Position numbers and translations under genes: made by a program. Below the pieces are notes generated by a model. The model was not told where the DNA came from. It searched no databases and worked only from the letters and a program-made list of their open reading frames with translations. From positions 62,001 to 126,000 of the forward strand of contig JAATGP010000064.1 of NCBI GenBank assembly GCA_015654635.1: a stretch of 64,000 nt of DNA, read 5' to 3'. Below are positions 17,471-25,459 of the stretch, piece by piece. This DNA is from Alphaproteobacteria bacterium. GTDB lineage: Bacteria > Pseudomonadota > Alphaproteobacteria > Micropepsales > Micropepsaceae. Positions within the stretch are counted from its first letter, which is position 1, and every line of letters starts with the position of its first letter.

Positions 17471-18312
17471 GTTTCGGCTACACTTCCTGTCGGCAACAAC
17501 GGTTTCGGGCGAACACGGTGAACAACGCGCATGAGACTGAGGATAATACCGATGGTGCAGAGATAAACCACCAATTGCAGGACACTCGGCCGGTCGGTGT
17601 AGCCGACGAGCGTATGAAGCACTTTTCCGGCAAGGCTGCCGTCGGTCAGCACACTGGAAGTATCCCAAGCGGTTTCGACAAGCTGGTTTACGATCCCTGC
17701 CTGTTGGAGAAATGCCACGGACTGCGCCGCCATGCCAGCAGCCAACAAGGTGATCAACCAACCTGTGACAGAAAACAGGCGGCGGGCAGGAATGCGCAGC
17801 AAACCCGTATATATCAGCGCCGCAACGCCACCCCCCAAGAGCACACCGAGTGTTCCCCCTATCGCCATCCTTGCCATGCCCTCCCCGCCGGAAACAGCAA
17901 CCCCATAGAGAAATAGAACAACTTCAGAGCCTTCGCGCAGTACCGCAACCCCAACGACGATAGCGAGTGCCGAAAGCGTCCGGCTGCCCGCGGCCACCGC
18001 CTCGCCAGCCGCCTTGACCTCACTGGCCATGGCCCGGCCGTGCCCGGCCATCCACACATTGTGCCAAGCAAGCATCAACACGGCGAAGCCCAGAATCGCC
18101 GCATTGAGCACCTCTTGTCCCGAACCGGTGAAAGCGTTGGCAATTGCTCCGGCAAACGCCGCGACGGACGCCGCACCAGCAACACCGGAGGCGATTCCGC
18201 AGGCAACCCACACCCCGCGGTAAGGGACATCTTTGGTAGCGGCCAGCACGATACCAACAATCAGACCCGCTTCGATGACCTCGCGAAAAACAATTATAAG
18301 TGCGGCGATCAC
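17467..18312 (-). CDS. FTR1-family iron permease
   Basis: 281 residues with about seven membrane helices. Both iron-binding motifs of the oxidase-dependent FTR1/EfeU family are present: REVIEAG at residues 10-16 and REGSEVVLF in the middle of the protein. It should import iron across the inner membrane after oxidation of Fe(II) by a partner. The start is GTG and overlaps the cupredoxin stop as GTGA; the stop overlaps the FMN-binding gene as ATGA. The tight coupling of cupredoxin, permease and FMN-binding protein suggests one complex. Confidence 0.92.
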   Translation of the reverse strand: MIAALIIVFREVIEAGLIVGIVLAATKDVPYRGVWVACGIASGVAGAASVAAFAGAIANAFTGSGQEVLNAAILGFAVLMLAWHNVWMAGHGRAMASEVKAAGEAVAAGSRTLSALAIVVGVAVLREGSEVVLFLYGVAVSGGEGMARMAIGGTLGVLLGGGVAALIYTGLLRIPARRLFSVTGWLITLLAAGMAAQSVAFLQQAGIVNQLVETAWDTSSVLTDGSLAGKVLHTLVGYTDRPSVLQLVVYLCTIGIILSLMRVVHRVRPKPLLPTGSVAET

Positions 18313-18653
18313 GGATGCCCTCCGTCGACGGCAATGACGGCGCCGTGAGCAGTATCCGAATGATATTCGCCAATGAATGGGAAGCGGCCCGGTCCGAGGG
18401 GCCGTAAGCGCACCGTCACCGTTGACGCACCGGGAAGCACTTTTTCTATCTTTAGGGCTGTGGATTCGAATTCCTCGGGCGTTGCATCAGCGTTGTGAAT
18501 GGTCAGCACCGACAGCCGGCCAGCGGGCAGACGAATCTCCGCCGGTTCAAAACGATGATCCCGAATTGTAAGTTCCAACTTGACCAAATCCTCCGCCAGA
18601 GCTGAGCCGCCGATGGCAAAGATCAGGAAAAGAGTGAATGCAACCTGTCGCAT
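18309..18653 (-). CDS. periplasmic cupredoxin-like protein (EfeO/FtrB type)
   Basis: 114 residues with a clear signal peptide (MRQVAFTLFLIFAIGGSALA). The mature domain has the cupredoxin strand pattern and the signature of iron-transport cupredoxins: FEPAEIRLPAG, EEFEST, IEKVLPG, and PLGPGRFPFIGEYH ending TAHGAVIAV. There is no Cys, so it is not a classic type-1 copper protein; H98 and the Glu cluster 61-64 are plausible metal ligands. In FtrABCD and Efe systems such proteins oxidise or deliver iron to the FTR1 permease encoded next. The 75-residue imelysin (M75) part of EfeO-type proteins is absent. Confidence 0.85.
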   Translation of the reverse strand: MRQVAFTLFLIFAIGGSALAEDLVKLELTIRDHRFEPAEIRLPAGRLSVLTIHNADATPEEFESTALKIEKVLPGASTVTVRLRPLGPGRFPFIGEYHSDTAHGAVIAVDGGHP

Positions 18654-18690
18654 CGACAATCTCTCCGTGGCAAAATGGGATGGGCCTCTG

Positions 18691-20043
18691 TCAGGCTGGA
18701 GCGAACAGCCGCTGACCAACGAACTCCCCCGGCACCGCCCCTCGAGGACAGGCGAATAAGCCGCCGCCGACATGGGTGACGAATTGGTTCAACATGTCGA
18801 ACCGCGCCATCTTGTCGAAGATCTTGACGAAGCCAGTCCTCGGATCGCGCTGATAGCAGCCGAAGAACAATCCGGCGTCATATTCGAGACCCTGGCGCCA
18901 TGGTGGCCAGCGCTCAGCGGTGAAGCTTACGCCGTCATTATAGGAATAGGCGCGCCGAAGGATTTCGGCTCCTTCGTTGCTCGCTGCCGTTGCGAGACGG
19001 ACGTGCGAGTTTTCCGGAAGCACCGGATTGCCATCCTTATCGACGGAAGCCAAGTCCAGCACATCAAATTCGCTCTTCCTGCCGAGCGGGGCACCGGAGA
19101 ACTTGGCTCGCCCCATGGTCTGCTCCTGGAACGCCACACTTACCCTATCCCAGTGCTCTAGTGCGATACGGATGCGCCGGAATACGGCATAACTGCCGCC
19201 TTGCATCCAGTCCGGCCCTTCCCTCCCCGCCCATATGTATTTCGCCATCGCGCCAGGATCGTTGACAGGCGGGTTGTGCGTGCCATCCTTGAAACCCATT
19301 AAGTTGCGCGGCGTTCCCCCGGTCCCGGCGTTTGGCAAAAATCCGCTCTGAGCCCAACGAATATGTGCGATGCCTTCGGCAAGATGGGCGAGCTGACGAA
19401 CCGCATGAAATGCCACCTGCGGATCGTCGGCGCACGCCTGGACCGAGAGATCACCGCCCGTGTGGGTCTCGACCAACTGATCGCCAACAAATTTCGGCAG
19501 ATCAATCAATGCCTCCGGCCGGCGTGCGGCAAGGCCATAACGATCCACGCCGTCCTTGACGAATAGCCCCGCACCAAAACCGAAAGTCACCGTCAACCGA
19601 GCGGCACGCAGCCCCATGGCTTCTCCGGAATCAGCCGCCATTGCTGCAACATCTGGAACCTCGTCAGCCACGTCACCGGCCTTCGGCACGACGGCGGGCT
19701 TGAACGGACCCTCGGCAGGCAGTGCGGTTTGCCCGGCGGCCATCCTCGCCGCCGCCAAAGTCCATGCCTGCAGAAGATCTGCCACATCGCCGCGTTTGAC
19801 CGTTATAAGATCGAACGCGGCGAAATAGGTGTGCGTCTGCTGCGGTGTTAGAATTCCACTTTGATGCACGCCCCAAAAAGGCTCCGTCTGTCTTCCGAAC
19901 TCGCGCTTGAGTTCGCCGGGTTCGACCGTTTCCGCTGCGGCCGAGCCGATGACGGCGGCTGTGCCGGTGGCGGTTAGTCCCGCGGCCGACGCCAAGAACC
20001 CTCTGCGCGAAGCGCGCCAGGTGTCATCATGGCGATTGTTCAC
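18691..20043 (-). CDS. Tat-exported DyP-type haem peroxidase (EfeB-like), catalytic residues intact
   Basis: 450 residues from GTG 20043, which has AAAGGAG 8 nt upstream; an ATG-like longer frame has no such site. A twin-arginine signal (SRRGFLASAAG) implies export folded with haem. DyP features: catalytic Asp253 in GFKDG, proximal haem ligand H347 in ENSHVRL, and distal Arg in ILRRAYSYNDG. These match EfeB-type deferrochelatase/peroxidases. The start lies 17 bp inside the upstream RidA-like gene, and the cupredoxin gene follows after 37 bp. Probable role: oxidation of Fe(II) or removal of iron from haem in the periplasm. Confidence 0.92.
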   Translation of the reverse strand: MNNRHDDTWRASRRGFLASAAGLTATGTAAVIGSAAAETVEPGELKREFGRQTEPFWGVHQSGILTPQQTHTYFAAFDLITVKRGDVADLLQAWTLAAARMAAGQTALPAEGPFKPAVVPKAGDVADEVPDVAAMAADSGEAMGLRAARLTVTFGFGAGLFVKDGVDRYGLAARRPEALIDLPKFVGDQLVETHTGGDLSVQACADDPQVAFHAVRQLAHLAEGIAHIRWAQSGFLPNAGTGGTPRNLMGFKDGTHNPPVNDPGAMAKYIWAGREGPDWMQGGSYAVFRRIRIALEHWDRVSVAFQEQTMGRAKFSGAPLGRKSEFDVLDLASVDKDGNPVLPENSHVRLATAASNEGAEILRRAYSYNDGVSFTAERWPPWRQGLEYDAGLFFGCYQRDPRTGFVKIFDKMARFDMLNQFVTHVGGGLFACPRGAVPGEFVGQRLFAPA

Positions 20044-21130
20044 CCGATAGTCTCCTTTTGCGGCCCAGCGAAACGGCGTCGAGTTCCATCTCGAACAGCA
20101 GGTCGTCACGACAGACGGTTGCATGTGCCGGGGTCAACGGCAGTGTAGGCATACCCCGCTGACGGCAGCAGGCTTCAAAGGCGGGCAAATCGTTGATGTC
20201 GCGAAAATACCCAACCGCGCGCGTGGTATGTTCCCACTCCATACCGCGCGAATGAAGGATGGCTTGAACGACATCCAGCGTGAGATGGATCTGCTTGACG
20301 ACATCGCCCTCATAGAGACTTTCGCCATTTGGCGCGATGCTGGCCGTGCCAGAGATCAACAGCAGCTTGCGATCGGGATACGCGACTTCCACGGCGCGGC
20401 TAAACGAGCTGCGGTAGTCGGTCGCCGAGCATTGCAACGGAGAGCTTACGGCTCGAATTTGGACGCCCCTATGGCGGGGTCGTATGGCGAGGACACCGGC
20501 ACTCAATGCGGCCCCAAAGGGGTTGCGGGCGCCAATACCGGTGCTGGCGGGGATCAAACGGTCGAAAACCTCGCGTGTCCCGAAGAACGCCGTGCGTGCG
20601 GCGTTGAATTCGTCATACCAGGACAGCAGCTTGTCCAAATAGAGCCAGGTGCGGATGACATGCGAGAAGTCCATACCGGCCTTTCGCAACGCGGCTTCCA
20701 TCAGCTCAAAACAACTCTGCGTCTGAGCACCGTAGCCCGACATCAGGTCGGCAGGCAGGATACCGGCCAGAAGGCAATAGTCGGCATCAGCGTCCGACCA
20801 CACGCTTCCCACAATCCGCCCCGCCACTTCGATCCGCCGAACCTGGACATCCTCAAACACCAGCGCCTGCATCCCGGCCACATGCGCGCCCGGACAAACG
20901 TCTCCCTGAACCCACAGCAGCGGCCAATCGACACCTCCCATCCGGGCACACGCAGCGTCGTGAAAGTCACACCCTCCGAAAACCATCTGAGCAACCACGT
21001 TGCCCGCGGCCGGGGGAAAGCCGTCGAAAACGGACAGTTCGTCGTGGCCGTGCCCCCGTGCATAGACAAGCTGCTCCTGCAACGGCTTCGTCATCATCAC
21101 GTCTATCGTTTCCATGTTCATGAGTGTCAT
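20027..21130 (-). CDS. tandem RidA-fold protein, chorismatase-like
   Basis: 367 residues without signal peptide, so cytoplasmic. Two RidA/YjgF-like regions are visible, about residues 110-200 (ILPADLMSGYGAQTQ, then ALRKAGMDFSHVIRTWLYL) and 250-355 (LLISGTASIAPNGE, then ILHSRGMEWEHTTRAVGYF). The C-terminus CRDDLLFEMELDAV places a Glu where RidA proteins have their catalytic Glu. Length and two-domain layout fit the chorismatase group (FkbO/Hyg5/XanB2), which split chorismate to hydroxybenzoates or dihydro-hydroxybenzoate; a tandem imine deaminase is the alternative. It sits between the two DyP peroxidase genes, 11 bp after the first. Confidence 0.65.
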   Translation of the reverse strand: MTLMNMETIDVMMTKPLQEQLVYARGHGHDELSVFDGFPPAAGNVVAQMVFGGCDFHDAACARMGGVDWPLLWVQGDVCPGAHVAGMQALVFEDVQVRRIEVAGRIVGSVWSDADADYCLLAGILPADLMSGYGAQTQSCFELMEAALRKAGMDFSHVIRTWLYLDKLLSWYDEFNAARTAFFGTREVFDRLIPASTGIGARNPFGAALSAGVLAIRPRHRGVQIRAVSSPLQCSATDYRSSFSRAVEVAYPDRKLLLISGTASIAPNGESLYEGDVVKQIHLTLDVVQAILHSRGMEWEHTTRAVGYFRDINDLPAFEACCRQRGMPTLPLTPAHATVCRDDLLFEMELDAVSLGRKRRLSGEQSP

Positions 21131-21141
21131 CCGTTGCTGCC

Positions 21142-22440
21142 TCAGCGCGCCTTAAACAAATCTTGGCCGATAAATTCACCGTCCCGCGCGCCACGCGGAC
21201 AGGCAAACAGTCCGCCGCCTTCATGGGTCCAGAACTGGTTCAATTTGGCGTCGTATTTCGCCATCTTGTCGAACATGTTGATGAATCCCGTGCGGGGATC
21301 GCGCTGGTAGCAGATGAAGAACATGCCAGCGTCGTATTCAAGGCCTTGCCGCCACGGCGGCCAGCGCTCGGCAACGATATTCGCACCATCGTTATAAGAA
21401 TAAGACCGCCGCAACATGGTGAAGCGATCCGGAGTCACGATGCGAAGGTGGCTGGGATTGTCCTCGTCGTCCTCGCTCGCGGCTGACCTCGTATGAGAGT
21501 ATTTGATCTCGCCGACCGCCTGTTCCTGATAGGCTTGGGGCATGTGATCCCAATGCTCGATGGCGAAACGAATGCGGCGCGTCACGAGATAGGTGCCCCC
21601 GCGCATCCAGGCCGGTCCTTCGCTGCCGACCCAAACCACCTTGTCCATGACGGCGGTGTCCGTCATCGAGGGATTTCCCTTTCCGTTCGAAAATCCCAGC
21701 AGATGGCGCTCGCCGCTTGACGGCCGATAGCCACACTGAACCCAGCGAAGCTGCGCAACGCCTTCCGCGATCCGCGCTAGCTGGCGGACCGCATGGAACG
21801 CCACCTGCGGATCCTCGGCGCAAGCTTGAACGGAAAGATCGCCGCCCGTGCGCGTTTCGGCCATCTGGTCGCCGACGAATTTCGGCATATCGACGAACGC
21901 CGCTGGCCGTTGCCGGGCCAAGCCGTAACGGTCCTTGCCATCCTTGATGAACAACCCGGCGCCGAATCCAAAAGTCAAAGTGAGACGGGATGGCGACATG
22001 CCGATCGCCTCGCCCGTATCCGACGACATCGCACTGAAATCGGGCGAACCATCGTCATCGCCATTGGGCTTGGCGTCAGGCATCGCCGCCAAAGTCAGTC
22101 CGCTGCCGAGCGGCTGGGCTGTATCGCCAGCCGTCATTCTGGACGCGGCCAAAGTCCACGCCTGCAGCAGTTTGGCGACGTCGTTGCGTTTCGCCGTCAC
22201 CAGATCGAATGCTGCGAAATAGGTACTATGCTGGATTGGAAACGTCACAATACCGGCCTGGTGCTCACTTCTGAAAGCTTCGGTTTGTGCCACCGCTACG
22301 GTAGGCGCTGCGGCTTGAGCCTCGGCTGGGGAAGGCGTTCCAGCAGCCACGCCCACGCTGGTGAGCGCCGTCGCGCCAGCCGCCGAGGCCAGAAACCGGC
22401 GCCGTGTGGCACAAAAGAGTTCCTTGTCTCCCGCGCTCAT
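21142..22440 (-). CDS. Tat-exported DyP-type peroxidase paralogue with Asp-to-Asn change
   Basis: 432 residues, clearly homologous along its length to the DyP encoded at 18.7-20.0 kb and with its own twin-arginine signal (TRRRFLASAAG). The haem ligand (H331, NPSHLRI) and distal Arg (MLRRSYSYNDG) are kept. The family GxxDG motif reads GFSNG, so the catalytic Asp is Asn252 (codon AAC), and a loop before the proximal His is about 12 residues shorter. It may bind haem but have little normal peroxidase activity. Coupled to the upstream beta-propeller gene by ATGA (22437-22440). Confidence 0.9.
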   Translation of the reverse strand: MSAGDKELFCATRRRFLASAAGATALTSVGVAAGTPSPAEAQAAAPTVAVAQTEAFRSEHQAGIVTFPIQHSTYFAAFDLVTAKRNDVAKLLQAWTLAASRMTAGDTAQPLGSGLTLAAMPDAKPNGDDDGSPDFSAMSSDTGEAIGMSPSRLTLTFGFGAGLFIKDGKDRYGLARQRPAAFVDMPKFVGDQMAETRTGGDLSVQACAEDPQVAFHAVRQLARIAEGVAQLRWVQCGYRPSSGERHLLGFSNGKGNPSMTDTAVMDKVVWVGSEGPAWMRGGTYLVTRRIRFAIEHWDHMPQAYQEQAVGEIKYSHTRSAASEDDEDNPSHLRIVTPDRFTMLRRSYSYNDGANIVAERWPPWRQGLEYDAGMFFICYQRDPRTGFINMFDKMAKYDAKLNQFWTHEGGGLFACPRGARDGEFIGQDLFKAR

Positions 22441-23588
22441 CGCACAGCCTCCACCAAAGTGTTCACGTCATCCTCGACATAGTAGAAGCCGCTGCCATCG
22501 GGCTTCATGGCAATTCCAAACAAATCGCCATTGCCCGGCGGCGACTGCGCGGGATTAGCATCGATCCACTGGGAAACAATCTGCTTGCCGGCCACAGGAT
22601 CGATTTCGACGACCTGACCGTTCTTGGCGTTGGTGGTCAGAAGATTGCCATTCGGCGCCATCACCATGGCAAGAGGACGCCGCAATAGGCCATCTCTTGT
22701 CACCTCGCGTCCCGTTCCGGCGCTGGTCGTGCGCGTCGATGCCTGATCGACTGCAACAATGCGATTGTTCAAAGCGTCCGACACATAGAGCGTATCGTTT
22801 GCGCCAAGCACCACACCCGTTGGCCCGACAAGGAAAACGTCTTTGTCAGATCGCTCGGACAAGCCATCGGCAATAACGGTCTCGCTGGTGATTACCGGTG
22901 CTTTCCCATTGGAAATCTGAAGGTCCATCCGGAGCACCGTGGCTTTGTTCACGGTCACCGGAAATCCGGTCTTGGGATCGCGAACGTCAGGCCCTGCCAC
23001 ATCAAAACCGGCCATACTGATAAACAGCGTAGCCCTATCCCCCGTTTCGCTGACGGCCATATTACCCCAAGGATAGTTGATGTTCGGCCCGCTCCATGCC
23101 GTCACCAGCTTCCCATTGGAATCGAGCACCAACAGACAGCCGGTCCCTCTGGTCTTCATCGTGCCGTCGGCCGACGGTGCGCTTCCGACGATCACCCAGC
23201 CGCTTTTCAGCATGGTCATCGCAGTCGACAAGCCCACCCCTCCAGGACACTGCGGAAGATGTTGGGGAATGCTGGTAAACAGAGTCACCTTCTTGGTCGA
23301 TGGCGTGTAGAGAATGATTGTGCCGCCAGTGCCCTGCAGGTTTGAAATGTTATTGAAGTTATCGACGAGGACATCGTCCTTCTGAATTTTGCCGGCCGAT
23401 ACCGGGGCGACGAATATGGCATAAGGATTGAGATCGCCATTGTCGGGAATCGTCGAAGCCAAAGTGGCATGCCGATGAACGGTTGCGAGAAAACTGTTGC
23501 TTTCGCCTTCCGCATGGCATGAGGCCATGGCAGCGGCGGCCCCAAAGAACAATGCCACGATCGACTGCATTCGCATAGTGCAGATCAT
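22437..23588 (-). CDS. secreted beta-propeller protein (NHL/SMP-30-like)
   Basis: 383 residues with an N-terminal signal (FFGAAAAMASC), possibly a lipoprotein because a Cys follows AMAS. Repeated blade-like segments are visible, e.g. GANDTLYVSDALNNRIVAVD, MAPNGNLLTTNAKNGQVVEID and MKPDGSGFYYVEDD, typical of NHL six-bladed propellers. No enzymatic residues are recognised. GAGGGGG lies about 8 nt before the ATG. It follows the porin gene by 12 bp and precedes the first DyP gene, suggesting a periplasmic partner or binding platform for the peroxidases. Confidence 0.75.
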   Translation of the reverse strand: MICTMRMQSIVALFFGAAAAMASCHAEGESNSFLATVHRHATLASTIPDNGDLNPYAIFVAPVSAGKIQKDDVLVDNFNNISNLQGTGGTIILYTPSTKKVTLFTSIPQHLPQCPGGVGLSTAMTMLKSGWVIVGSAPSADGTMKTRGTGCLLVLDSNGKLVTAWSGPNINYPWGNMAVSETGDRATLFISMAGFDVAGPDVRDPKTGFPVTVNKATVLRMDLQISNGKAPVITSETVIADGLSERSDKDVFLVGPTGVVLGANDTLYVSDALNNRIVAVDQASTRTTSAGTGREVTRDGLLRRPLAMVMAPNGNLLTTNAKNGQVVEIDPVAGKQIVSQWIDANPAQSPPGNGDLFGIAMKPDGSGFYYVEDDVNTLVEAVR

Positions 23589-23600
23589 TGTATGACCCCC

Positions 23601-25106
23601 TCACAAAATAATATTGGTTCGAAACCCGAGCACAAACTCGTTTTTCACACGCTCATTCGACGAATCCGAGATGCCCGCGCCGGGATTAAAAACGTATTGA
23701 ATGTCCGGCTGTATCTGCCACCAAGGCGCCATCTGATACGAGTAGGTCACCTCCAAATAGGTTTCGCTGGTCCGCACCGGGATGTAGAGGCCGGAGAAAT
23801 TGGCCGCGTCCCGGTCGGAGCCTGACACGTGGTCGCTGACATGCGCGAATCCAAGACCAATGCCAAACGTGTCATCGTCGCGATGCATAAACGGCTCGCG
23901 GAGTGTCAGTCCGACATTCAAACTGAAATCCACCAGATTGCGGTCGGTCAGCGGCGTTCCCATGGCCCGAACGAACACATTCAGCGTTCGATCCAGTTCG
24001 TCCGCCTGCTGCCAAAGCATTTGGTCGGCAACCGCATAAATCGCGAAATTCCCCCGGTGTTGCCGTGGATTACCGGAACTGCTTGGATCCGCCAGCGAGC
24101 GGCCGCTATCGTCCCAACGCTGGTCGTCGAAACTCTCGCCGTCATACCAGACGCCTAGCTTGTAAGTCCGAGACAGGGCTTCAGGCTGATCCGCATACAG
24201 AACGGTTCCAAGAGACGGATACGTATATTGAATTTCGGCGATCGCCAGTGGCGGCCCGCTCAGCCGAAAATCGAGACCGTTGGAATTATCGAGCTGGGAA
24301 TCGGCGGCTCCGCGATCGGCCATTGGCCTACCCTTGAACACACCGATGAGAAAAGTCACCGAATCCGTGGGCTTAGCGCGCAGCCGGACGCCAAGGCTGG
24401 AAAGCGGATAAGCCGGGCCACCACCGGGCATGTCAACCGACGGCACCATGGGCCAGCCGAACATCGTGTTGACGAACAGCAAGGCGTTCTGACTCACCAT
24501 GAATTCCTGATCGAGGCTTTGCTGCCCGATCCGGATATCCATGCGGTCTTCGTCCAGGAACTTCTGCTGGTACCACATTTCCCAAAGCCGGGTTGCGCGA
24601 TCGGCTTCGATACCGCTGGCAGTCTGGAGCGTCCCCAGATTATCGGCACTCAGGTTTCGGCCATGGATCTGGAGAGCGCTGACATTGAAGGTGCCGCCAT
24701 ACCAACCGAAGGCACGCTGTGTGTCCATTTGTACGATCGCGGTCGTCAGACCATCGTAATCGGCCCCTCTTCTGGTCCCTCCGGTCACATTGCCGAGCAC
24801 TTCACTGGTTTCTTGCATGGCAAAAGAAACACCGGAGCGGCTCAGAAAAGGCCGCAGACCCCACATGTTTCCCAGGAGATAACCGTTCCGCTCGATGCCA
24901 TTGAGGAATCCGAGAGGACCGTCACCCTGCCCTGCCTGAAGCGAGTCCGTATCGACCGGCACGGAAAGCGTTGGTGGCGCTGCTATCGCGGTGCCGGTCC
25001 ATAAACAGGTGGCGGCGAAAAACAAAAATGCGCCAGCGCCGACACGCCCCCCTTCGCGCTTCTTACAGAACCGCGTCTCAGATGGAATGGGACCCGATCT
25101 CGACAT
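23601..25106 (-). CDS. OprB-family outer-membrane porin
   Basis: Predicted 16-stranded barrel, 501 residues from ATG 25106, with a signal peptide ending TAIAAP. Family features include GYLLGNMWGLRPFL at the N-terminus, WYQQKFLDEDRMDIRIGQQSLDQEF, and a C-terminal strand NEFVLGFRTNIIL. OprB-type porins admit sugars and other small solutes; which one here is unknown. In-frame starts also exist at 25124, 25145 (ATG) and 25157 (TTG); 25106 is preferred because GGGGG lies about 11 nt upstream. First gene of the ten-gene minus-strand operon. Confidence 0.8.
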   Translation of the reverse strand: MSRSGPIPSETRFCKKREGGRVGAGAFLFFAATCLWTGTAIAAPPTLSVPVDTDSLQAGQGDGPLGFLNGIERNGYLLGNMWGLRPFLSRSGVSFAMQETSEVLGNVTGGTRRGADYDGLTTAIVQMDTQRAFGWYGGTFNVSALQIHGRNLSADNLGTLQTASGIEADRATRLWEMWYQQKFLDEDRMDIRIGQQSLDQEFMVSQNALLFVNTMFGWPMVPSVDMPGGGPAYPLSSLGVRLRAKPTDSVTFLIGVFKGRPMADRGAADSQLDNSNGLDFRLSGPPLAIAEIQYTYPSLGTVLYADQPEALSRTYKLGVWYDGESFDDQRWDDSGRSLADPSSSGNPRQHRGNFAIYAVADQMLWQQADELDRTLNVFVRAMGTPLTDRNLVDFSLNVGLTLREPFMHRDDDTFGIGLGFAHVSDHVSGSDRDAANFSGLYIPVRTSETYLEVTYSYQMAPWWQIQPDIQYVFNPGAGISDSSNERVKNEFVLGFRTNIIL

Positions 25107-25195
25107 TGTATAATGTTCCCCCATAAATATGCATGTGCGCCTCATTCTCTTTTTCAATCAAAAGGAGTACTTGCACATGCGAGACACACGCATAA

Positions 25196-25208
25196 TTCGA
25201 TAATCGAA
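25196..25208. promoter_or_regulatory. palindromic candidate operator TTCGATAATCGAA
   Basis: Perfect 6-1-6 inverted repeat upstream of the porin/DyP/FTR1 operon. It does not match the Fur, RirA or Irr consensus as I know them. A regulator-binding role is inferred from symmetry and position only. Confidence 0.4.
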
Positions 25209-25210
25209 AT

Positions 25211-25220
25211 ATTGCGCAAT
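25211..25220. promoter_or_regulatory. palindrome ATTGCGCAAT next to the candidate operator
   Basis: Perfect 10-bp palindrome, 2 bp from the preceding inverted repeat. It may be part of the same regulatory site. Confidence 0.3.
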
Positions 25221-25459
25221 GCGGGCGCGCCGCCTAGTTGCAACTTCGTCGCACCAGGGAGCGATATGCCTCCTGGCCGCCTCGTTCGCCGACGGCGCCG
25301 TTAAGAGATTTTGTTGAAAAAACCCGGCGCAGAACGGTCTCTGGCAAACCAGAAGCAGGCGCCCGCAATATTGATAATTGGGGGGTGCGGCGGTTTGAAT
25401 TTCGCCGCGGGTACCGGTCTACACGTCGCGCACGATTTCGCGCGAGACTGCGAGGCGTC

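Larger units (their letters stand above)
25107..25459. other. intergenic region upstream of the redox operon
   Basis: No convincing gene. It holds two adjacent palindromes (25196-25208 and 25211-25220) about 90-115 bp upstream of the porin start, and is AT-richer there than the surrounding coding sequence. It should contain the operon promoter, since the gene on its other side (CDF transporter) ends here rather than starts. Confidence 0.5.

Noticed and set aside
21493..22482. Plus-strand open frames across the DyP genes
   Set aside because: Antisense to two full-length DyP genes with Tat signals and haem motifs; no evidence of coding.
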